Below are positions 11,926 through 24,480 of a stretch of DNA of 64,000 nt, piece by piece (the first letter of the stretch is position 1; every line of letters begins with the position of its first letter). The DNA comes from Monoplex corrugatus. Taxonomy: Eukaryota; Mollusca; Gastropoda; Littorinimorpha; Ranellidae. The notes beneath the pieces are model-generated. The model searched no databases. It was given only the letters and a program-made list of their open reading frames with translations, and was not told the origin of the DNA. The translations under genes and the position numbers were made by a program. The DNA is taken from NCBI GenBank assembly GCA_030674185.1, contig JAPXFY010000031.1, positions 34,640,051 through 34,704,050 on the forward strand, in the 5' to 3' direction.

Positions 11926-12330
11926 TGTAAACGTGCCGAGTGCATCCCGAAACAGAATGCAGGTAAACAAGAAAATCCGATGACAAATACTGTTAAAATT
12001 TTGACGTCAAGGGGGATTACTGCCGCACGATAGAAAGAGGGACAGCGTCGTGACGAGTTTTCTCCCTTGTTGCCATGTATGCGGTGTCGTGCGATGTTTC
12101 AAACGATGTTCAATCCCCACCCCCCATTTTTACACCTCCGTAATGGCCACAGAAGCTGGCAGAGTTTTTTAAAATTTTATTTTTATCTATTAATTAATCT
12201 TTTTTTTTTTTTTTTTTTTTTTTTTTTGCAATGCAGTGATGATGAAGAGGATGATAACCATGATGCTATGGAGTTCCATCTAGGATTAAAACTGCGTGAA
12301 AAGGCTGTACTCTACGCATACTATCGTCAT
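11926..12330. other. Spacer stretch with poly(T), no gene
   Basis: Unrecognised sequence with a 31-base poly(T) at 12199-12228. If the following element is a minus-strand SINE, this poly(T) could be its A-rich tail, but the spacing of about 100 bp makes that uncertain. Confidence 0.4.
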
Positions 12331-12592
12331 GGATCCTTGCATCAATCAGGCCCAAGAGATAGAGACACCTGTGGTGTCGGTTAGAAAGTTTGATCAAAAC
12401 CCTCAGTGACGCAACCGCGGAGTGGATGAGACTCGACTGTGTGGTCCCAGTCTTCCCAATGAGCCCGCAGCGAGCGCAAGTCTGGGTAGGAGCCAGTTGG
12501 AGCCAAAAAGCCGAAAAATCCCGGATTATTGTTTTAAGGAACTGATTGGGATTCGAATCCACAACCTTCTATTTTGTAGTAGGTGACTTTTA
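12330..12592 (-). repeat. SINE-like sequence (candidate)
   Basis: On the minus strand at about 12545-12562 there is a B-box-like word (GGATTCGAATCCC, an RNA polymerase III internal promoter element). It is followed at a tRNA-like distance by no clear second element. Single copy in the window; weak call. Confidence 0.3.
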
Positions 12593-14843
12593 AGTAATGT
12601 TTTCATGATGTTCGTATGACGTTTGTGTGACGTTTTTGTGACGTTTGATGTTTGTGTGTGACGTTTTTGTCATGTTAGTGTGATGTTTGTGTGTGTGTTT
12701 TGTGTTGTGATGTTTGTTGTGGTGTTTGTGTGATGTTTGTGTGGTGTTGTGTGAGTGTTTGTGTGGTGGTTTTTGTATGTTAGTGTGATGTTTGTGTGGT
12801 GTTTGTGTGTGTTTGTGTGTGTTTGTGTGATGTTTGTGTGATGTTTGTGTGTGTTTTGATGTTTAGTGTGATGTTTGTGTGGTGTTTGTGTGATGTTTGT
12901 GTGATGTTTGTGTGATGTTTGTGTGGTTGTGTTTGATGTTTGTGTGATGTTTGTGTGTGTTTGTGTGTGTGTGATGTTTGTGTGGTGTTGTGATGTTTGT
13001 GTGATGTTTGTGTGGTTGTTTGTTGTTTGTGTGATGTTTGTGTGATGTTATTGTGATGTTTGTGTGATGTTTGTGTGATGTTTGTGTGGATTGTTTTGTG
13101 TGATGTTTGTGTGATGTTTGTGTGGGGTGTGTTTGTGTGATGTTGTGTGTGATGTTTGTGTGGTATTATGTGATGTTTGGTGTTTGTGTGATGTTTGTGT
13201 GTTGTGTGTGATGTTTGTGTGATGTTTGTGTGATGTTTGTGTGTGATGTTGTGTGATGTTTGTGTGATGTTTGTGTGAGTGTTTGATGTTTGTGTGATGT
13301 TTGTGTGTTTGTGTTGATGTTTGTGTGTGTTGTGTGGTGTTTGTGGTGATGTTTGTGTGTTGTTTGTGTGTGTTTGTGTGGTGTTTGATGTTTGTGTGAT
13401 GTTTGTGTGTGTTTTGTTGGTGTTTTGTGTGATGTTTTGTGTGGATGTTTGTGTGATGTTTGTGTGATGTTTGTGTGTGTTTGTGTGTGTTGTGTGTGTG
13501 TGTGTGATGTTTGTGTGATGTTTTGGTGTGTGTGTTGATTTGTTTGTGTGATGTTTGTGTGGGGTGTGTTGTGTGATGTTTGTGTGATGTTTGTGTGTGA
13601 TGTTTTGTGTGTGTGTTTGTGTGTTGTGTGTGATGTTTGTGTGATGTTTGTGTGATGTTTGTGTGATGTTTGTTGGTGTGTGTTGTGTGATGTTTGTGTG
13701 ATGTTTGTGTGGTGTTTGTGGATGTTTGGTGTGATGCTTGTGTGATGTTTGTGTGGTGTTTGATGTTGTGTGATGTTTGTGTGCTGTTTGTGTGATGTTG
13801 TGTGATGTTTGTGTGATGTTTGTGTGTGGTTTGTGTTTGTGTGATGCTTGTTGGTGTTTGTGTGATGTTTGTGTGGTGTTTGGTGTTTTGTGTGTTGTGT
13901 ATGTTTGGTGTTTGTGTGATGTTTTGTTTGGGTTTGTGTGATGTTTGTGTGGATGTTTGTTTGTGTTTGTGTGATGTTTGTTTGTGTTTGTGTGATGTTT
14001 GTTTGTGTTTTTTGTGTGTTTGTGTGATGTGTGTGATGTTGTGTTTGTGTGTTTGTGTGATGTTTGTGTGATGTTTGTTTGGTGTTTGTGTGATGTGGTG
14101 ATGTTTGTTTGGTGTTTGTGTGATGTTTGTGTGATGTTGGTGTTTGTGTGATGTGTGTGTGATGTTTGTTTGGTGTTTGTGTGATGTTTGTGTGATGTTT
14201 GTTTGTGTTTGTGTGATGTTTGTGGATGTTTGTTTGGTGTTTGTGTGATGTTTGTGTGATGTTGTGTTTGTGTGATTGTGTATGATGTTTGTTTGGTGTT
14301 TGTGTGATGTTTGTTTGGTGTTTGTGTGATGTTTGTTTGGCTTGTGTGATGTTTGGTGTTTGTGTGATGTTGTGTTGTGTTTGTTTGGTGTTTGTGTGAT
14401 ATTGGGTTTGTGTGATTTTGTGTGGTGTGTTGTTGGTTTTGTGTGATGTTTGTTGTGTTTGTTTGGTTTGTGTGGTGTTTGTGTGATGTTTGTTTGGGTT
14501 TTGTTTGTGTTGTGTGATATTTGGTTTGTGTGATTTTTTTGTGGTGTTGTTGGTTTTGTGTGATGTTTGTGTGTGTTTGTTTGGTGTTTGTGTGGTGTTT
14601 GTGTGATGTTTGTTTGGTGTTTGTGTGGATGTTTGTGTGATGTTTGTGGTTTGGTGTTTGGTGTGATTTGTTTGTTTGGTGTTTGTGTGATGTTGTGTGG
14701 TGTGATGTTTGTGTGATGTTTGGTGTGATGTTTGTTTGGTGTTTGTGTGGTGTTTGGTGTTGTGGTGACGTTGTGTTTGTGTGGTGTTGTGTGTGTGGTT
14801 TTTGTGATGTTTGTGTGATGTTTGTTTGGTGTTTGAGTGGTGT
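12592..14843. repeat. 11-bp minisatellite, about 2.2 kb
   Basis: Long array of GTTTGTGTGAT units with many GTTTGGTGT and TGTGTG variants and one-base slips. No ATG-initiated frame in it resembles a protein. It fills a third of the spacer. Confidence 0.95.
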
Positions 14844-14859
14844 TACAAACGTTACGGGA

Positions 14860-15760
14860 ATGGAAGATAGCAGTCAGCTTTTAAAGAAGCAAGCTCTCCC
14901 CGATTTTCAACTGCCGTAGGATCTTTATTTTCTGTCCACAAAGACAGACAATATTTCTATAGTAGGCCTTTGTTTTGAATGCATCGAGTTTCCACCTATA
15001 CATAAGGGACTGTATAGATCTGTTTACAGTAGACTGTTTACTTATTTTGCTGATTATAAAATCCATGCTATTAGTTTTGTACTTTTTCTGATTATCTTGA
15101 AACGGTTTCCAAGCACAGGCGTCTACTAAGTTACAAGACTCATTCAGGAAGAGAGAAAGATTTAGGTTGTTTGATTCTGGTGAACCCTTAGCTCCTCGTT
15201 TGGCAGCCCTGTCAACCACATCGTTATGATGAAACGAACAATGAGATGGTATCCAACAGAAAGTAAGATCGGTGCCTCTTAAGGATAAGAAATGAATTAA
15301 ATGGCTAATTTCTATTACCATTTCAGATCTAGTGTCTAATTTCATAAATTCAAGAACCTGAAGCACTGATTTAGAATCAACGCAGAAAAGGAATTGTGAT
15401 TATTTCGAGGATAATTTACTAATTAATTCAAGAGCCTGAAGCACTGATTTAGAATCAACACAGAAAAGGAATTGTGATATATTTCGAGGATAATTTACTA
15501 AGTAATTGAAAGCCATCAGTATTGCAAACATTTCAGCTGTAAATATTTATTTGTTGGGTCCTATATGGAAAGATTTCTCTATTTTAAGAGCTGGTATTAA
15601 AAACGCAGAACCTGCTATTTTCTCAATTAATGAGCCATCTGTGTAGATTTTTAAAACGATTGGGATAAAAGTGTTCAATATGACATTTAACTCGACTCGC
15701 TAATAAGTTGATATCATCTTCTTTCTTTAAATCAGTGTGGTGTATGTCAAAGTTTGCCAT
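14860..15760 (-). pseudogene. RNase H LINE (LINE-B), spans spacer and right-arm edge
   Basis: Minus-strand RNase HI domain of a non-LTR retrotransposon, related to but distinct from LINE-A. Reading down from 15710: KIYTDGSLIEK (first Asp), then after an in-frame TAA near 15545 a block FTAEMFAILMAF (Glu) at about 15500-15540, then a VDSKSVLQ-type block (duplicated, see the 75-bp repeat), then CWIPSHCSFHHNDVVDRAAK at about 15210-15275 (His and last Asp) and a tail containing CLCGQK near 14905-14920. The DEDHD-type residues are largely visible, but the stop and the internal duplication make it a pseudogene. The right-arm boundary (15562) falls inside this domain. Confidence 0.8.
15350..15503. 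repeat. 75-bp tandem duplication inside LINE-B
   Basis: Two successive copies of a segment that starts near AAG(A/G)(A/G)CCTGAAGCACTG and contains TTTAGAATCAAC and TTTCGAGGATAATTTACT. It duplicates the third acidic block of the RNase H domain and is absent from the left arm because that arm ends before it. Confidence 0.85.
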
Positions 15761-16051
15761 TAAACCAATCAATCATACTTTATGGACACGATGCAAAGCA
15801 CAAGTCCTATCGATAAAACTTTTGATTATATTTTGTTACTTACAATTTTTTTGGAAAAATATACATGCAAACTTATAAAAGTTTACCAATATTTTCCTAT
15901 TTCAAAAATGTCTACAAAAAACAAGATATGAGATTGAAAAATACATTGCTACAATCAATTATGAGCTTGAGAGTTTTCAATAAATTGGCACTTTAATAAA
16001 GACTTTAAGGAAACCTGAAATGTTAAGGGAGAGAGGGGGGAGAGAGAAAGA

Positions 16052-16082
<31 letters not shown>

Positions 16083-16525
16083 GAGAATAAGAGTATGCAT
16101 AAATGCGAATACCCATGTGGGTACAAATGTATAATTTCTTGAATTAATAAAGTAGTGAAACTTTTATACAGGAATTTTCAAACGAAAATTTATGGCAATT
16201 TTCTATTCAGTTATTAAGACATTTGTGTTATCTTGATGTGAGATCAGATGGGGATCAGGATGTACTCTGGTTGGAAAATAGGGTGGGTTCCATATTTTTG
16301 TAATGTAAGTTGTCAACGTGTACTAGTCATTGTACAGTTTAGTAATACTGAAGGTGATCAGGGAAAAATTCAGTGAACGATTGTCTCTAATACATGTGAT
16401 ATATTTGTTGTGCTTGTCTTCATGGATTGATATAAAGGAGTTTGTGTTTGTTTGTCAATGTGTTTGTGTATATACATAATTATGTATATAATGAATACAA
16501 AAGTTTTTTTTTTAAATTACCAGCT

Positions 16526-16570
16526 ACACACACACACGCACACACAAAGACAACCACACACAGACAATCA

Positions 16571-16638
<68 letters not shown>

Positions 16639-16664
16639 CACACACACACACACACAATCTCTCT

Positions 16665-16700
<36 letters not shown>

Positions 16701-16702
16701 CA

Positions 16703-16747
<45 letters not shown>

Positions 16748-16765
16748 ACACACGCACACACACTA
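16526..16765. repeat. (CA)n with (TC)n core, right arm
   Basis: Mirror of 7645-7832. CA arrays flank a CTCTCT core at 16660-16680. Confidence 0.95.
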
Positions 16766-16784
16766 CCGACAGCAAAATTTGAAG

Positions 16785-18172
16785 TTAGAACTACTTCACA
16801 AACAGACAATTTTGTGAGTAAGGAAATTAAAATCAGATCTGATGTTGACTTTCCAAAGCAAGCAAAAAGCATTTCATCACAAGTGACTATTGCAACTTAC
16901 ATATCTGACTTGGTTAAACAGTCTAACATAGATATGGATGAAATAGCTGAGACACCATCAACAAAGCCTATCCCTACATGGGAAATACTAAAAGCCTCTT
17001 TTGATATTGATTATACAGACGCTAAGAAATCTGAAAACATCAACATTTCGATATCCACAGCAAGAGAACACATCGATGAAAAATACTGTACCCACCTTCA
17101 TATTTTTACCGATGGATCAATCTTAGAAAATAGATGTGTGGAGCAGCATTTTATGCTCCAAAATTTAAAACAAAAAAGTCATTTTTCGTTGGGGCAAACA
17201 TATCTATTCTTACAGCGGAATTAGTCGCTATTATACAAGCATTGCATTATCTGGTAAATCTTAAACCCGTGTCTTTCAAAGTAGTTCTCTTTGTTGACTC
17301 AAAATCTGTACTATATGTCTTATGGTCTTTTGATGCGACACAAGACCTACTTACTGAGCAAATCATCTTATACATCGTTTAAGGGTCAAAGATACAGATA
17401 TAGTTTATGCTGGGTGCCTTCTCACGTTGGTCTTCACGGCAACGAAGTAGTTGAGAGAGCAGCTAAGCAAGGCGCACAGAATTCTGATAATTCTATAAAA
17501 TTGCATGTTCATATTTCTGTAAAAGAAGCTCGCAACTTGCTCGAATCAGCCTCATGGACTGGATTTCATGAACATTAGTTTGTATCACAACTACTGATAA
17601 AACTTACCGTTCAAAATGTTTGTAAAAAATTGCAGTATTCTTCCATGTATCATTTGAGATCGATTGTTGCTGTTCGTTTTCGTATTCAGCTAAACGCATT
17701 GAAAACAAAATATTGTAAAAATGGCAAGTGCATTTGCGGTGAACATTCACACTGTTTCACTGTTTATTCTGCTGCAAAATGCTACGTTCTTTTTTTTACC
17801 GAAAATATTTACTCAAGAAAAGTATTCTGAAACCCATTCCAAAAATTACATCGGATCAATCTTTGTTAGTTAAAATTTCAGAATCATTAGTTCACAGTCC
17901 TGTTAATGCATTTTTAACTTTATGCAGTTTGTGTTTTAGTGTTACAATTTCCCTTCACATTGTTGAAATTAATTGTTAGTGTTAAGTTTTCGTTCCATTT
18001 TCCTGTTCTCCCACCTACTTATGTCTTTTTTTTTTACTCTGTCTCCCCTCTGCCCCAATCCAACCCGTCCAACTATCGTTCTACAATTTATTTTATTTAT
18101 TCTTTTTTTTTTTATTCCCACCGTCTAATATCACTTATAGTGAAAAGACGTTAAATCAAAGAACGAACACAC
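16785..18172 (+). pseudogene. LINE-A RNase H remnant, right arm
   Basis: Plus-strand counterpart of 6255-7625. The frame from 16785 carries the linker and FTDGSILENR at about 17104-17135, intact here while the left copy reads TDGP. A frameshift near 17140 moves the second block (LTAELVAIIQAL) and third (LFVDSKSVLYVL) into another frame, and a second shift near 17340-17380 precedes CWVPSHVGLHGNEVVER at about 17410-17460, where the final catalytic Asp has become Glu. The KCICGE tail is at 17727-17745 and the 3' hairpin at 18122-18170. The two arms carry different inactivating changes, so decay continued after the duplication. Confidence 0.85.
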
Positions 18173-18889
18173 ACCACCACACACACACAAACAGATGGAA
18201 GTGAAGGGATACATGGAAAGAATCAAAAGGGAATCACATTCTGATTTGGTCCATTTTCTCTTTATTTCAATACTGAATCTGAATATTTTGGAACGTCTAA
18301 AAAAGCATCCTTTAACATTTTTAGATAATTGTATATATTCAAAGACGTACAAACCAGAATGAACAGCATACACTGATTATTAAGCCATTTCTTAGAAACA
18401 AATAGATGAAACACAATATAAACGATTGTAACACATTCCAACTGACCGGGCTGGACTATCACAAAAGGAGTAAAGAACGCAGGAACAGCATTCTGGCAAT
18501 GACCCTTGTTCAAATAAATGAATGTACAGAACTGGTCATATGTTTTACGTTCACAGAGCAAGAACGATTATGTAATCAAAATAATAGACATTACGAGAGA
18601 CACGTTAATATCTGACGGTATAACATATTTCAAGCCAGGAAACAGAGTACATTCATCAGCTGAAAGTTGATGAAAAAATATCAACAAAAAAGACAAAAAA
18701 GTCCGCCATCAACAAAAAACACAGCAAGATGAGATAAAACAGAATTGCTTTGGACAAAAGAAAACATGTACAGCTTATATCAAATATTTCAAGTTTACGA
18801 AACCAAACATTTTGTTTCAAAATCAGCGTAAACCAAAACAACAACAACAACAAAAAAACCCAAAACAACTAAAAACGAATGGATCATTG
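18173..18889. other. Right-arm stretch, no gene
   Basis: Mirror of 5481-6254. Contains a CA tract and a (CAA)n tract at 18838-18855; no protein blocks. Confidence 0.6.
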
Positions 18890-20760
18890 TCAGCAACAGC
18901 AGCGGCGGTGGCATGTGCCTTTTCGCATGGCGTTGGTGATCATGGCCCCCCATACAAATCTATCTTTTGTCGCTGCAAGTATATCTCCTACTCTTTCTGT
19001 CCTCATCCATTCTGCAAAGTAATATTTTCTCCTAGGTCTACCCGTTGCTCTTTTCCCTTTGGCTTTCATGTTGTAACTAGGAGCTCAAATTTTTCTTGTC
19101 TCATAATATGTCCTATAAATGTTGTTTGTCTTTTCCTAATCTTCTTCATTAATCTTTTTTGTGTTTGCTTCTTCCAAGACTTTATTTTTTTGCTGTCTAT
19201 GGAACTTTTAACATTCTTCAGCTGCCTCAGTATTGTTCTGCCTTTGCTTGTTGATTGTCCAGCCTTTGCATCCATACAACAGAGTTGGTTGTATGTGACA
19301 CTAAAGAACTCTCTTCCTAATGTTAAGTGACAGGCATTTGTTGACAAGAAAGCTTTTTATTTTCCAGAATGATGTTTTTAGTTTGGCCAATTCTCCTGAA
19401 TCTTTTTAGTGAGATGACCGTTCCCAAATATTTAAACTTATCAACTTGTCTCGATGTTGAGACATTTGCTGTTATTTCACATGAGGAGGTTTCTAGCTTT
19501 TCATTGATTTCTATTTCTTACTGTTTAGCTCTAGCCTTATATTTTTTCTTTCTATTTCTATTTCATTCACAAGATTTTGTAGGTCTTTTTCATTTTCTGC
19601 AATTAGAACGGTGTAATCTGTGCAAAGAAGAATTTTTACTGTAAAATATCGTAAGATAGTCTTTTTTGATTGGATGTGTATGCCTGGTGCGTGAATTGTG
19701 AAGATTTGGCGCCGTACAAATACTGTCAATACTATTACTATTATTGTTATTATCATTATTATTATTATTATCATTACTATTATTATTCTCATTATTATTA
19801 TTATTGTTGTTGTTATTTTGTTCTTGTTGTTATTAAAATCATTGTTATTATTGTTATATTGATCTTATTGCTCCAATCTTTATCCCACAGCATTCTCCTT
19901 GGTTTCTCGTGATGGTTTCGTTATAAAGTAAAAACAAATCTGGTGTCAGAACAGATCCCTGCCTAACCCCTCTTTTGATATTTTGAAAAGAGCTTATATA
20001 AGTTTCTACTCCCATTGCTGCTGTTTGTCCCCAATACATATCCCTTATAATTCTTAAATATTTTTCATCAGTAATGAGCTTTTCCAGTTGGTTGATCAAT
20101 TCTTCGTGTCTTACCTTATCAAAAATCTTGGTATAATCAACAAAACATAATTACAAGTCCTTATTCAATTCCATTGATCTTTCTAAAAGAGTTCTTAAGA
20201 TGTATACATCATTAATAGTTACAATCCCGTCAACAAATCCACATTGTTCTTTTGCTATTTCTGTTTTGATTTTATTCCTCGTTCTCATCATGATTATTCT
20301 TATTAGAATCTCTGTCACACGTCTCACCAAGCTTATTGTACAATGGAGTTTGCATTTTATAGCCCCTGCTTTCTTTGGAAGTGTAATGAAAACTGACTTT
20401 GACGTATCTGTAGGGATTTTTTCTGAAGTCATGAACTTTAATTAGCAGGACTTAATATTTCAATAGCAAATTTATCTAGAGTCTCGATCATTTCTATATC
20501 AATACTGTCTGCTTCTGGGGCTTTTCATTGTTTCATCTTTTTCAACCTTGCTGTAACTTCATTTCCCATTAAAGTGTCCTCCATCGTTCTTTCTAATGGT
20601 GTGTTCCTCCATTCTGTTAAAGTGTCTCCATCGTTCTTTCTAATGGTGTGTTCCTCCATTCTGTCTTCGTCAAAATGATCCTCAATGTATTCTGCCAGGA
20701 ACGTGTATATATTTCAAATGGTAGCCTAATGCACGCCATAGATCAGCTCATTGTTGTCCC
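18890..20760 (-). pseudogene. Broken RTE-1 LINE, right arm
   Basis: Minus-strand mirror of 3780-5480. Blocks in order: QCGFVDGIVTINDVY at about 20205-20250, FVDYTKIFD at about 20120-20145, GVRQGSVLTPDLF at about 19930-19970, the catalytic region reading CTDYTVLIAE at about 19605-19635, and GHIMRQEKFELL near 19085-19120. A (TAA)n tract at 19730-19860 interrupts it at the same place as in the left arm, so that expansion predates the duplication. At 20570-20660 a block of about 55 bp (AAAGTGTCTCCATCGTTCTT and neighbours) is tandemly duplicated; the left arm has one copy. Confidence 0.85.
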
Positions 20761-20789
20761 CTACACGTTTCTTTGACACAGTTACTTCA

Positions 20790-20925
20790 GTCATCACTAA
20801 ACGAAGCAGGCCACAAGACTCTTTCCCATCCAGTGCTTGTGGAAGAACATGTGACCCCAGAATGAGTCTTCTATCCCACATGAAGATTCACACCAGGCAC
20901 CCAAAACCAGACGCCTATTGATCTG
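20790..20925 (+). pseudogene. C2H2-like finger relic, right arm
   Basis: Mirror of 3533-3665, with the same CGRTCDPRMSLLSHMKIH block on the plus strand. It is a probable LINE C-terminal tail. Confidence 0.4.
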
Positions 20926-21768
20926 CTGAACCAACAGGCGAGACTAACAAATACGGAGTATAATTTAGAGTGGTTTCCATTACAAGAAAAAAACAATTTC
21001 ATAGATTATACTTACCTCTGATATATGTCTCCAAATCTAATGCATCCTCTTGTTTTATCATTTCATAACACAGTTTTATCATTTTCATTGCCCTTAGTGT
21101 GAGCATACTTATACCTCTTCCTGTTGTATTGGTGATCTTTCTTCTCTTCTGCATCCTTTATTTAAGAAAGAAAAAATGAAATCCATGGGTGCTTTTGAAA
21201 CACTCTGGGAAGAAAAAAGAAATGCTGTCTGTGTATACTTGCGATACTGTGTTACTGTGCATTTTTATCGTGCTTGTGACATCCCTTAAACTTTCTCACT
21301 CGAAGTCTTCTAACAAATAATGCACGTATTTCCCTAGCGACAACGGTGTTTCACTGTTTTCTGATCATTGCCCGTATGGAACGTCTGTACTTTATTCAGA
21401 ATGTCTCAGAATTTGTCAAGTTACAATTTCAATTAGTTCTGCTTACATTCTTTAAAATGAAGAAAACAATTTTGCCTTACTCTGTCTGGTGGTAATGTTC
21501 TGTATTTTTAATGCGTAATTCATCATCCATCTGATTTTCGTTCTGGACAATTTGAATTTTTCTATGTTGTAGTATGATCTGTTTCCTTTTTCCTTCTTTC
21601 CTGTATTCCTCGCTGAGGTCATTTTTAATGTGCAATTAGGCAAAGTTATGGACAACTGAAAAAATCAAGAATGAAAGATTTAGATATTAATGCATCATTT
21701 CACAGGTATTGTTGCGTATATTTTGTTTCGTCAAAACATCAACAAAACACATGACAAGAGATATATGT
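20926..21768. other. Right-arm stretch, no intact gene
   Basis: Mirror of about 2680-3530. The faint RTE-like 5' relic lies on the minus strand near 21480-21620. Confidence 0.5.
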
Positions 21769-22372
21769 GACCTCCCACCACGAAATCAGTCTTAACTCGC
21801 AGTCAGTCGAATAGCACTAGGAGCTGAAAAGGTGACTGAGGGTCTATCTAAGGTGTTTTGACTTTTTCTCAAAATTGATTTCTGTAGACTATAATCTATC
21901 CCCCACAGAATTTTTTTTCTTGAAAAAATGTTATTAATCAATTTAAATCGGTATTTTAATGCACCGATCGCAGCAGAAAGAATGCTATTTCCTACCAAAA
22001 GTACCTATTTTTGTCTCTTATTATGAACCATAACCTGCACAGTACCCGCACATGTAATATACTGACAGAAAGCTCTTTGGTGCACCTTTCAGATAATGAC
22101 AGCGAAAATTAGAAACAAACTGGGTCAAAGCCACCAAATAAAGAAATTTAAGGAAAATGTGTAGGAGACAACACAAAAACTTTAGAGGCCGTTTTCTAAA
22201 AATGGCCATCATACAACTTAATGACTTTAAACATACATAACTTCTACATTTTGTTTTACTACAAGCTTTATTCAAGTACCAAAATGATCAGCAGAATGTA
22301 CACTTTCCAGTGATATATATATCTCAAAATGCCCAAAATGCTAGTTAAGACTGATTTCGTGGTGGGGGGATC
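21769..22372. mobile_element. MITE family M1, copy 1 (right arm only)
   Basis: 604-bp non-coding element with terminal inverted repeats of about 28 bp. It begins GACCTCCCACCACGAAATCA and ends with the near-complement TGATTTCGTGGTGGGGGGATC. Copies at 27154-27743 and 63369-63918 share its whole length. It sits in an (AT)n tract; the matching place in the left arm (about 2662-2681) is an uninterrupted (AT)n tract. No transposase frame, so it would be mobilised in trans. The superfamily is uncertain. Confidence 0.9.
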
Positions 22373-23104
22373 ACATATATATAATTGCCGTATAACACCC
22401 CCCCCCCCCCCAAACACACACATCTCTTCAAATGTATACGAATACCGTACCCTTTCGTCTCCATCCCCTCCAGACACACACATGCATCAATGTCTTAAAA
22501 ATAGGTAATTTTAAACATTTCTATAAAACATGCATATACAGTGTCTCGCGCACACACTGACAGAATAAAGCTTTCTTACAAAAGCACTAGAAAATAACGC
22601 ATTCTGGTTACATGATATTTAGATAAAAATCAGAACCATTGAGGGATCATTCGTACACCATATAAAATCTTTCTAAAAATTCTAATTGTCTATACAAAGT
22701 GTACGTCTCAGCACAGAATATTCTGTTTATTTCACAGTCAGTTTTATTTTTTTTAGATCATAAATCACTTGGTAAACATATGAAGGTATACTGTCATTTC
22801 TGATTGAAGAAATGAAAATTCTTTTTCCATCAGATCACAAATGAATTTATTTTCATTTACAAAAATCTCAAAATAAATGGATACAGTGTACTGAACTTCC
22901 TATATTGTCTTATTTACGAATGGATTATCACAATGTACTGTGTATGCCACTGCTATGACAACATTTTACTGAGTTATGGACTTCTTTCCTTACGTCGTGA
23001 ACTGTTATTGATGTGTTGGATCCTCAGTGTCTCATTAACAGATCAGTATCTTTCAACACAATCATGGCGTGATTTGACCAATATCAATACCGTGAACGTT
23101 CTGT
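22373..23104. other. Right-arm stretch, no gene
   Basis: Mirror of 1924-2660, with a poly(C) run at 22399-22411. Nothing coding recognised. Confidence 0.6.
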
Positions 23105-24135
23105 ACGTGGTATGGTATGGTATGGTATGGTATGGTGTGGTATGGTATGGTATGGTGTGGTATGGTATGGTATGGTATGGTATGGTATGGTATGGTGTGT
23201 ATGGTATGGTGTGGTGTGTGTGGTATGGTATGGTATGGTATGGTATGGTATGGTATGGTATGGTGTGGTGTGGTATGGTATGGTGTGGTATGGTATGGTA
23301 TGGTGTGGTATGGTATGGTTTGGTATGGTATGGTATGGTATAGGTATGGTGTGGTATGGTATGGTGTGGTATGGTATGGTATGGTATGGTATGGTGTGTT
23401 ATGGTATGGTGTGGTATGGTGTGTTATGGTATGGTGTGGTATGGTGTGGTATGGTATGGTATGGTGTGGTGTGGTATGGTATGGTATGGTATGGTATGGT
23501 GTTGGTATGGTATGGTGTGGTATGGTATGGTATGGTATGGTATGGTATGGTATGGTGGTTATGGTATGGTGTGGTATGGTATGGTATGGTAGGTGGTATG
23601 GTATGGTGTGGTAAAGTACGGTATGGTATGATATGGTATGGTATGGTAAAGTATTGTATGGTATGGTAAAGTACGGTATGGTATGATATGGTATGGTATG
23701 GTATGGTATGTTATGGTATGGTATGGCATGGTATGGTAGGGTATGGTATGGTACAGTACGGTACAGTACGGTATGGTATGGTATGGCACAATACGGTATG
23801 GTACGTACGGTACGGTACGGTACGGTTGGTTTGGTTTGGTATGGTATGGTATGGTAGTATGGTATGGTATGGTATGGTATGGTATGGTATATATGGTATG
23901 GATTGGTATGGTATGGTATGGTATTGTAAAGTACGGTATGGTATGGTATGGTATTATGTATGGTATGGTATGGTATGGTATGGTACGTACGTATGTACTT
24001 TACGGGTCGATTGGTATGGTATGCTATCTATGCTATGTATGATGCTGCACTGTATGGTATGCCATGCTTTGCTATGGAATGGTATGTGAATTACGTCTAA
24101 GATGGTTTGATCTGAACTAGCATGGTATGTATGGC
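23105..24135. repeat. Degenerate (TATGG)n array, right arm
   Basis: Mirror of the (CCATA)n array at 1114-1923 but about 200 bp longer. A distinct block at about 23600-23830 is rich in TACGG and TACAG variants that are not obvious in the left arm. Confidence 0.95.
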
Positions 24136-24169
24136 ATGGTCAACACAGCAAGATTGACCGTTAGGTTCC

Positions 24170-24480
24170 AGTTTCGTTCCCGTTGAGGCCCCATTTTTCC
24201 CCCCAGTTTAACAGGAAAATCGAACTATACGTCTAATCCTTCAGAAGGGGATGGAAAACAAACAAAAAAACCTGGGTCTGATCCGTGTGCCTTGTGGCCT
24301 GTGCACGCTGAAAGATCCCACGACAGATGAAAATCGTGAAGAGCAGGGCATTTTCATTTTCCTGGCTGTCCTGGCGTAAAATATTGGAGAGGTAAGTTCA
24401 TTTTCCTGGTCCCACCCCTTGCGAGCCAATTAGCTTTCTTGCCTTTCTGAAGTCTTGGTAAAGAATGGGTGGAGTTGCAT
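24170..24480 (-). repeat. Dispersed repeat family R1, copy 3
   Basis: Mirror of copy 1 at 765-1100, on the opposite strand. Confidence 0.75.

Noticed and set aside
13820..14919. Cysteine/valine-rich plus-strand frames in the 12.6-14.8 kb array
   Set aside because: Products of GT-rich minisatellite units with no start context or domain.
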